From contig JAEWCQ010000023.1 of the NCBI GenBank assembly GCA_023390555.1, positions 23,298-87,297 of the forward strand: DNA of 64,000 nt, in the 5' to 3' direction. Below are positions 58,427 to 64,000 of the stretch, in pieces. The position numbers and the translations under genes are program-made. Within the stretch, counting starts at the first letter, position 1. Every line of letters begins with the position of its first letter. The stretch is from Bacillota bacterium (GTDB taxonomy: Bacteria; Bacillota; Clostridia; Lachnospirales; Lachnospiraceae). The notes beneath the pieces are model-generated. The model ran no database searches. It saw nothing but the letters and a program-made list of their open reading frames with translations, and was not told where the DNA came from.

Positions 58427-59097
58427 AGTTCCAACATATATCCGGTTCCCCAGACAGTCTTAATGAGCTGCGGTTCATTCGGATTTTCCTCAATCTTTTC
58501 TCTCAGTTTCCGGATATGTACATTGAGTGTCCCATCGCTAAAATAGGAGTCTCCCCAAACCTTATGAAACAATTGCTCTTTTGTCACAATTCTGTTTCGG
58601 TTTTCGAACAGATACTGGAAAAGCCGGAACTCTTTCGCTCTCAGACGTACCTCATTTCCTCTTACATAAATACGCATAGTCCCTTCATCCAGAACGATTC
58701 CGCCATTCTCATCCGGCTTTTGTCCGTTCTGACGAACCATCCGTTTTAAAATAATCTTCACTTTTGCGAGAAGAACACTCAGTGAATATGGCTTTTTCAC
58801 ATAGTCATCCCCGCCTATATTGAGTGCAATCAGCACATCGTCATCACTTTGCCGCGCACTGACAAACAGAATTGGAATATCCGATTCCTGACGAATCTTC
58901 CGGCACACCTGAAATCCGCTTTCATCCTGCAGATTGATATCCATCAGCAGAACATCCACCTGATGCTCCTGCAAAAAAATCTCACAGGCTGCTGCCGTCT
59001 CCACGAATGCACAGGAGACATCAAACATCTCGAAATATTCCGAAGTCATTCTCGCCAAATCGGCTTCATCATCTACGATCAAACAATTATAATGCAC
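58423..59097 (-). CDS. OmpR-family response regulator of the ABC exporter locus
   Basis: 224 aa. Receiver domain with LIVDDEAD, VLLMDINLQD (phospho-acceptor Asp) and DDYVKKPYS; C-terminal winged helix ending in KTVWGTGYML. Partner of the kinase encoded directly downstream; its probable target is the ABC exporter. Confidence 0.92.
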   Translation of the reverse strand: MHYNCLIVDDEADLARMTSEYFEMFDVSCAFVETAAACEIFLQEHQVDVLLMDINLQDESGFQVCRKIRQESDIPILFVSARQSDDDVLIALNIGGDDYVKKPYSLSVLLAKVKIILKRMVRQNGQKPDENGGIVLDEGTMRIYVRGNEVRLRAKEFRLFQYLFENRNRIVTKEQLFHKVWGDSYFSDGTLNVHIRKLREKIEENPNEPQLIKTVWGTGYMLEL

Positions 59098-59142
59098 CTG
59101 TGCCTCCTACTGCCTTAAAAAGAAACGACTCATCCAATCTGC

Positions 59143-61419
59143 TTACATTTGATAAAAATCTATATTTTCCTGCAGCTCTACGGTCATTTCTCCGCCGTTT
59201 TTCAAATACTTATCCGTAAAAATCTTGACATGTTTCTGCTTTCTTGCCAATTGAATATGATATCTTGTAAACATATCCTTATATGCAGGATTTTCCGTAA
59301 ACATTTCCCGAATCGATTTGTTAAACGGACAATAGCGGAAAATAATGTCACGTGCTACGCGGTTTAAGCGGAAACTTCCATTGGATTCATACCTGATCCA
59401 GTTTACATAATCCGCTACAAATACCTCTCGATAGTTATTTTTTGCACGAGACAGTGCATTTTTAATTTTCTCTTTTGCATCAATGGAAAGATCATGGTTC
59501 TTCTTGTAAAACTGTATGTAGTCACAATATTCCGAAGTCAGCGAACGTTCCGTAATATCATTCCAGCGCATTCCCTGTATCTTACGGCACATTTCCCAGC
59601 GATAACGGCCGCATGTTTCAAGCATCATATCATCGATGTTCGTCAAAGCAAAAATCGGAAGTACAAATCTGGCAGAAGTATCCCTTTTCATTCCGGCCGT
59701 TTCCTGCCACATCATAGCTCTGATACCGATGTTTGGCATCAATATGATATCCGGCAGAATTTCTTTTTGCAGGAATTCCCTGTTGATTCCATGATCCGTA
59801 TCAGAAAAAATAACTTCATGATAGAACAGAGAAAAATCTATCTTACGAATCTGATTGATCGTCTCCTCAATTTTCGAAACGGTCACAAGCATATTTTCAA
59901 TATTGCCGCCGATTTCCTGCTGGCTTAGAATCGGGCAGAATGTTCCAAGACGGCCATACGTAGCCCTGTTCGTAGACATAAACATATTGTTTATCTCAAA
60001 GAGCACTTTTTCCCAATTGTTATTTTTTAACTCTCTTTCCTGTTCCTCACGGATGCGTCCCATTCGTTTCTCTTCATGAAGGTATCCGTTATAATCCAGA
60101 TCAAATTCATTTCGGCACGGTTCCTGTCTTCCATAATAAATCTCAAGAAGCCAGTCATATATCGTGTAGACATGTTCCGATTTGCACTGAAAAAGCTTAT
60201 CTGTAAGATCATACAGCTTGTTGGAATTTTCCTCCCCCGCTGTCTGAACATCCATAAACCCAAAACACAGGAACATCCTTATAATTGGTGAAATATCTGG
60301 ATCTTCAAGTGAATTTTTGAACACTCTTTTATAGGTATCATAAAATACCTTTGTAGCCTCTCTCCGGATTCTTCTTGCTGAATCTTCCGTCATTGTCAAG
60401 TCATCCATGTCACGGTAAGAAGCAACAATTTCTCTGATCTTCTCGGTCTCATCCTCTTTGTAAGTGGCATAATTTAAAATAAGTGCAAGACAGTCCTCAC
60501 CGTCTTCTTCCTCATCATCACCTTCAGACTCTGCTTCTTCCTGCAGTGCACTTTGCCGAATCGCCTCAAAATCCAAACCGTCAAATTCCCCGAATCTGTT
60601 GGCGATGGTAGTCTTGTCATAGATATATGCTTCGGAAATATAGGTCTTCAGCTCTTCAATTTTAGTCAAAACAGGCTGTATTTCCGCATTATTCCGCGCA
60701 CCATTTATGGCAAGCTCCACATAGAGTCCAAACAGATCGGCTCTTTTATCTCCAAATAAAATCTCCTGATTATATTTGAGATAAGCCCGCATACGATCGA
60801 TGAGACGAACAGCCGTCTCCATGTCATCGGAAGCTCTGGTAAGCTCTCCGATAATCAGTGCATACCTGTCTCCATAAAATTTCTCCAACTCTTCTGCGGT
60901 CAGATTGTAGAGTTCTCTGAAATAGCGGGTCTCCCATAATCCATGTTCTTTTTCCCTTTGAATTTCTTCCAGAGGTTCGAGCTGATGCAGTGTGCGCTCC
61001 TGCACCTTACAGCTACCGCATAAATTGCTGTATTCCCTATATGCTTCCATCACGAACAGATAAAATCTTATCGTAAAACGGGTAAGTTTTTCACATCGCT
61101 CCAGCAGTCCGACTGTCTGTCTGACCGCTGCCTGCAAAAATGCCACCGCATATTTGGGCTGGCTTTCAAAAATCGTCTGAAAGTCATCCATCTTTTCATA
61201 GGAAAAAGGAAATAAAATGCTCTCTTCCTCTGCCACATAATCATTCAGAAAGATCCCATCTCTGCATTCCATAATACCGATGAGATTGCCATTTTCTATA
61301 TAGACCGAATCACTTTCCGAAATCTGCCGTATCTTTCCCTGTACGATCAGAAAAAGATTATTCATTTTCTCTCCACGCTTAATAAAGCGCTGTCCTTTTG
61401 GCACTTTTACCATAGCCAT
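59143..61419 (-). CDS. Large protein with N-terminal cyclic-nucleotide-binding-like domain
   Basis: 758 aa. Residues 1-120 look like a Crp/cNMP beta barrel (PKGQRFIKRGEKMNNLFLIVQGKIRQ...GNLIGIME). The long remainder is soluble, mostly helical, with an acidic stretch near 290-310 (EEAESEGDDEEEDGED) and no DNA-binding domain. No catalytic motif is visible. Such proteins occur in Lachnospiraceae, but I know of no assigned function. It is followed by the two-component system and preceded by a DUF1700 gene, all leftward. Confidence 0.6.
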   Translation of the reverse strand: MAMVKVPKGQRFIKRGEKMNNLFLIVQGKIRQISESDSVYIENGNLIGIMECRDGIFLNDYVAEEESILFPFSYEKMDDFQTIFESQPKYAVAFLQAAVRQTVGLLERCEKLTRFTIRFYLFVMEAYREYSNLCGSCKVQERTLHQLEPLEEIQREKEHGLWETRYFRELYNLTAEELEKFYGDRYALIIGELTRASDDMETAVRLIDRMRAYLKYNQEILFGDKRADLFGLYVELAINGARNNAEIQPVLTKIEELKTYISEAYIYDKTTIANRFGEFDGLDFEAIRQSALQEEAESEGDDEEEDGEDCLALILNYATYKEDETEKIREIVASYRDMDDLTMTEDSARRIRREATKVFYDTYKRVFKNSLEDPDISPIIRMFLCFGFMDVQTAGEENSNKLYDLTDKLFQCKSEHVYTIYDWLLEIYYGRQEPCRNEFDLDYNGYLHEEKRMGRIREEQERELKNNNWEKVLFEINNMFMSTNRATYGRLGTFCPILSQQEIGGNIENMLVTVSKIEETINQIRKIDFSLFYHEVIFSDTDHGINREFLQKEILPDIILMPNIGIRAMMWQETAGMKRDTSARFVLPIFALTNIDDMMLETCGRYRWEMCRKIQGMRWNDITERSLTSEYCDYIQFYKKNHDLSIDAKEKIKNALSRAKNNYREVFVADYVNWIRYESNGSFRLNRVARDIIFRYCPFNKSIREMFTENPAYKDMFTRYHIQLARKQKHVKIFTDKYLKNGGEMTVELQENIDFYQM

Positions 61420-61438
61420 CTACTCTGTACCCCTGTCA

Positions 61439-61918
61439 CTATCTTTTTATCCTCAGAAACAGCATAACAATCGACCATAGGAGAATCCCTACGATAATTA
61501 CCGGTAATAAGAAAATCAAAAGATGTCCGATAACAATCAGAATTGCTATCAGAACGATGATTCCCAATAATGCTCCATACCACGAATTGATCTTAAATCT
61601 GCCATATCGAATATCCCAGCTTCCATTTTCCTCCTGATTGATATGAAAGCCCTTTTGGTGGGTATGTTTCTCCTCTTTTGGGTCTTCATAATAAGATTCA
61701 TCGTATGCGTTTCCTACATGTTCACTGGTATCAATAATGGTACGAGCAATCAATCTTGGATTGCCCAGTTCTGCGATTACCGCTTCTTCAGTCTTTCCTT
61801 TGCGTGATTCCTCGATAATATAATTCTCATAGTAGCGCAGATTCTCATTTACTTGCACCTGATTCACATTTCCCTGCAACGCCAAACGAAGTTCTTCCAA
61901 AAATTCTGCTCTAGTCAT
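61439..61918 (-). CDS. DUF1700/HAAS-domain membrane protein
   Basis: 159 aa from the ATG at 61918 (AGGAGA). N-terminal HAAS-type helical domain (FLEELRLALQG...ENLRYYENYIIEE...AVIAELGNPRLIARTII) and two C-terminal helices (about 105-150). This family often partners PadR regulators, but none is seen here. Role in envelope regulation is inferred from the family. Confidence 0.82.
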   Translation of the reverse strand: MTRAEFLEELRLALQGNVNQVQVNENLRYYENYIIEESRKGKTEEAVIAELGNPRLIARTIIDTSEHVGNAYDESYYEDPKEEKHTHQKGFHINQEENGSWDIRYGRFKINSWYGALLGIIVLIAILIVIGHLLIFLLPVIIVGILLWSIVMLFLRIKR

Positions 61919-61956
61919 ATTATCTCCTACGATCACTTTTATCAGTTTCCAAAATA

Positions 61957-62574
61957 CTACTCTGCAATATAATAAGAGTTTGTGATCTGATTTTTGTATA
62001 TCAGATAATCAATGGTTCCTTCTGAGGATTCATCGGTTCTTGTAATCAGATCCCCGCTTCTTTTATAGGTTCCTTCCGAAACATCACCGTTTGAATCCAG
62101 TGTATATGTACCGTCCTCACGGAAAGTAATGGAATATTCCGCATTGTTCTCATTCACATAAGAGCATTTTACATCAAACGTATCACTGTCCGGAATCTCG
62201 CCATCATACAGAAAATCGGTTGCAATCAGATATTTTCCCTCTGTCGCAAAAGCCTGCTCTCCACTGTCGGCCGTACTATCCTCATCGGATGTAAGAAAAA
62301 TCGTTCCGTCCTTCTCCCGATAACTGCCTTCCGACAGAGTAACTGCCTTATCCGACACTTTCAGTGTCTCCTCATAAGTCTTTGCCGATTTGTCAAAATT
62401 CATACGGAAAACAGTCTCGTCGCTGCTCCCTGATTGCACTTCCATTCGGTAACTTGAATATAACCCACCGACATCCTTGCTGTTTCTGTTCAGAAAAATA
62501 ACCAGTATCACTACAGCGATCAGTAACACCGCCACAACAACAGACGCCAGGATAACTATCTTACGCTTGTCCAT
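61957..62574 (-). CDS. Hypothetical membrane-anchored extracytoplasmic protein
   Basis: 205 aa from the ATG at 62574 (AAGGAAC site). One N-terminal helix (about 6-28) and a beta-rich outer domain with repeated strands such as SEGSYREKDGTIFLTSDED and DGTYTLDSNGDVSEGTYKRSGD, a pattern of small lipocalin-like or META-like beta sheets. No named family is recognised. Confidence 0.7.
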   Translation of the reverse strand: MDKRKIVILASVVVAVLLIAVVILVIFLNRNSKDVGGLYSSYRMEVQSGSSDETVFRMNFDKSAKTYEETLKVSDKAVTLSEGSYREKDGTIFLTSDEDSTADSGEQAFATEGKYLIATDFLYDGEIPDSDTFDVKCSYVNENNAEYSITFREDGTYTLDSNGDVSEGTYKRSGDLITRTDESSEGTIDYLIYKNQITNSYYIAE

Positions 62575-62698
62575 TGTTCCTTCTTTTTGTAAGCCCCTCA
62601 TTTTGTAATCCTCCAACTTTCTATCTCAAATCCCGCCCTTTTGTAATATAATGATAAACATTTTTGGATATACTGTCAAGAAAGCAAAGGAACGTAAC

Positions 62699-63538
62699 TC
62701 AATTTCGTAACTCATTTCGACTAAATACATCCATCATCTCACGTGTCAGACTGATTCCGTCATCCATATCTATGACGTTCTTTCGTTCTATCCATTCCGC
62801 AACAGCAAGCTCTTCTTCCTCTCTCACTATGGTATCATCCCCATCCAGATCGGCAAAAAAACCAATTAAAAGATTGCTGTCAAATCCCCATGGCTGACTC
62901 TTATAATAACGAATGTTTTTCACTTTCAGTCCGACTTCTTCCATGACTTCTCTTTTTACTGTATCTTCCGCCGTCTCACCTATCTCACAGAAGCCTGCCA
63001 CCAGTGAATATTTTTTATACTCTCTTCCGGCATATTTCGTCATCAAAATCCGCTCTCCGTCTATGACACCGACAATTACAGCCGGTGCGATCTTCGGGTA
63101 AGCGACATTTCCGCACGCCGGGCAATAAAACATTCGCTCCTTCTCGCCTTTTCTCAATTCTTTTCCGCATCTGCCACAGAAATGATTGTCTCTGTACCAA
63201 ATAAAAAGCTGGTAGCCGGTAGATACTGCAAAGCAAATTTCCAATGCTGCGAAATCTCTCACTTCACGCACATTGCAATATGTATAATTACTGTCTTCAT
63301 ATTTGGGTTCTCCATTGAGAAGAAAATATTCCGTTTCGTCAATTGAAAAAAGGTACTGCACCTGTGAAGTCGAAATGGCTTGCTTTTCTTGCAATTCTCC
63401 AAATTCCGGCAACATTTTATCGGAGTTTTTTGCCATTAATATCGTATTTTGGTAAAAACATAAAATCAAGCTGCTATCTTTCGGTTCTTTTCTCTGATAT
63501 TCACAATGATATCTCTGCAATCCTATATCCTGAATCAT
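62699..63538 (-). CDS. nudC: NAD+ diphosphatase / decapping Nudix hydrolase (NudC)
   Basis: 279 aa from the ATG at 63538 (AAGGAGAG site). N-terminal NUDIX-like domain, zinc ribbon CGRCGK...CPACGN (about 130-153) and Nudix box GFCEIGETAEDTVKREVMEE (about 190-212), followed by the QPWGF motif that marks NAD(H) pyrophosphatases. It hydrolyses NADH to NMNH and AMP and can remove NAD caps from RNA. Confidence 0.94.
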   Translation of the reverse strand: MIQDIGLQRYHCEYQRKEPKDSSLILCFYQNTILMAKNSDKMLPEFGELQEKQAISTSQVQYLFSIDETEYFLLNGEPKYEDSNYTYCNVREVRDFAALEICFAVSTGYQLFIWYRDNHFCGRCGKELRKGEKERMFYCPACGNVAYPKIAPAVIVGVIDGERILMTKYAGREYKKYSLVAGFCEIGETAEDTVKREVMEEVGLKVKNIRYYKSQPWGFDSNLLIGFFADLDGDDTIVREEEELAVAEWIERKNVIDMDDGISLTREMMDVFSRNELRN

Positions 63539-63602
63539 TTTTCTCTCCTTAAAAATTCTGTTGGTCTTCCTAATCATTCTATGATGATGCGGCTTTTTTC
63601 TA

Positions 63603-63650
63603 TAACAAAAAGACTACAAACCTCTTCAAAAAGAAATCCATAGTCCTTTT
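63603..63650 (-). terminator. Terminator of the right tRNA cluster
   Basis: Minus strand AAAAGGACTA...TAGTCTTTTT directly after tRNA-Arg(ACG), with U-run. Confidence 0.75.
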
Positions 63651-63652
63651 AA

Positions 63653-63726
63653 CGTGCGTGAGAGGATTCGAACCCCCGACACCTTGGTCCGTAGCCAAGT
63701 GCTCTATCCAGCTGAGCTACACACAC
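63653..63726 (-). tRNA. tRNA-Arg (ACG)
   Basis: 74 nt; acceptor GTGTGTG/CACGCAC, anticodon loop CTACGGA (A34 is expected to be edited to inosine). Confidence 0.97.
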
Positions 63727-63787
63727 ATACCATATAAATTTACTTCTGTACCGAATCAAAACATTTCTGTTTCTCATCAGATACAAC

Positions 63788-63871
63788 TGCCGGCGACCGG
63801 AATCGAACCGGTACGATGTCGCCACCACAGGATTTTAAGTCCTGCGCGTCTGCCAGTTCCGCCACGCCGGC
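63788..63871 (-). tRNA. tRNA-Leu (TAA)
   Basis: 84 nt with the long variable arm of class II tRNAs; acceptor GCCGGCG/CGCCGGC, anticodon loop CTTAAAA. Confidence 0.97.
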
Positions 63872-63874
63872 ATA

Positions 63875-63947
63875 TGGGACCTATAGGGCTCGAACCTATG
63901 ACCCTCTGCTTGTAAGGCAGATGCTCTCCCAGCTGAGCTAAGATCCC
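63875..63947 (-). tRNA. tRNA-Val (TAC)
   Basis: 73 nt; acceptor GGGATCT/AGGTCCC, anticodon loop CTTACAA. Confidence 0.97.
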
Positions 63948-63951
63948 AAAA

Positions 63952-64000
63952 CGACCCAAGCGGGACTCGAACCCGCGACCTCCGCCGTGACAGGGCGGCG
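63952..64000 (-). tRNA. tRNA-Asp (GTC), 3' part
   Basis: The window ends inside the anticodon stem's 5' arm. Anticodon loop CTGTCAC and T-arm GGGTTCGAGTCCC are visible; the 5' half lies beyond the edge. Confidence 0.95.

Noticed and set aside
63658..63959. Open frames across the right tRNA cluster
   Set aside because: Same artefact; the region is fully explained by four tRNA genes.

Overview
The window looks like chromosome of a low-GC Gram-positive gut clostridium, most likely Lachnospiraceae (inference). The basis is Gram-positive ribosome sites, a Tn916-family conjugation module, a VanRS-type two-component system and tRNA clusters of clostridial type. Two mobile elements sit in tandem at the 3' end of one tRNA-Lys(TTT) gene and fill about 39 kb. 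Host DNA lies on both sides.

Left host flank (1-7722): a leftward maltodextrin operon (permease fragment, MalE-like lipoprotein, GH13 neopullulanase, LacI repressor) has one strong promoter and two perfect 14-bp LacI operators. Next comes an orphan vanR-vanS-vanY set with no ligase genes. Two direct-repeat sites near it look like VanR boxes.

Element 1 (about 7723-36905) is an integrative conjugative element. Its transfer module (7849-23132) follows Tn916 order: two DUF961 proteins, TcpA/FtsK, an oriT with a C-run/G-run stem, MobT, a TcpD-like peptide, an ArdA-like protein, TcpE, VirB4, a VirB6-like protein, CwlT and TcpC. Its cargo (23156-31278) is a Tad-like pilus locus: a one-helix pilin of 56 aa, TadA, a TadB/C-like platform, pseudopilins, an Fn3 protein and a large InlB-B-repeat protein. 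A 510-nt structured leader precedes it. The right end holds an ImmR/ImmA-type switch and a tyrosine integrase. A 16-bp palindrome, GTTGCGA-NN-TCGCAAC, recurs five times, four of them just before ribosome sites.

Element 2 (about 36906-47099) is the most interesting part: a complete-looking integrated filamentous phage (inovirus). Its order is repressor, coat cassette (46-aa and 74-aa membrane proteins, then a 68-aa pVIII-like coat), strong terminator, pIII-like adsorption protein, pVI-like protein, small membrane protein, Zot/pI ATPase, a three-hairpin intergenic region, Rep, tyrosine recombinase. This follows the Ff order VIII-III-VI-I and lacks a secretin, as expected for a Gram-positive host. 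Seven copies of a roughly 54-bp element (TGTATCTCA - N36 - TGAGATACA) separate its gene cassettes. I know of no description of this element.

Right host flank (47100-64000): a six-tRNA cluster (Lys, Gln, His, Arg, Gly, Pro) is followed by leftward housekeeping genes: phosphodiesterase, RdgB, cell-wall amidase, papain-like protease, RlmL-type methyltransferase, rhodanese, a BceAB-like ABC exporter with its two-component system, a cNMP-binding-domain protein, a DUF1700 protein, NudC and a second tRNA cluster (Arg, Leu, Val, Asp).
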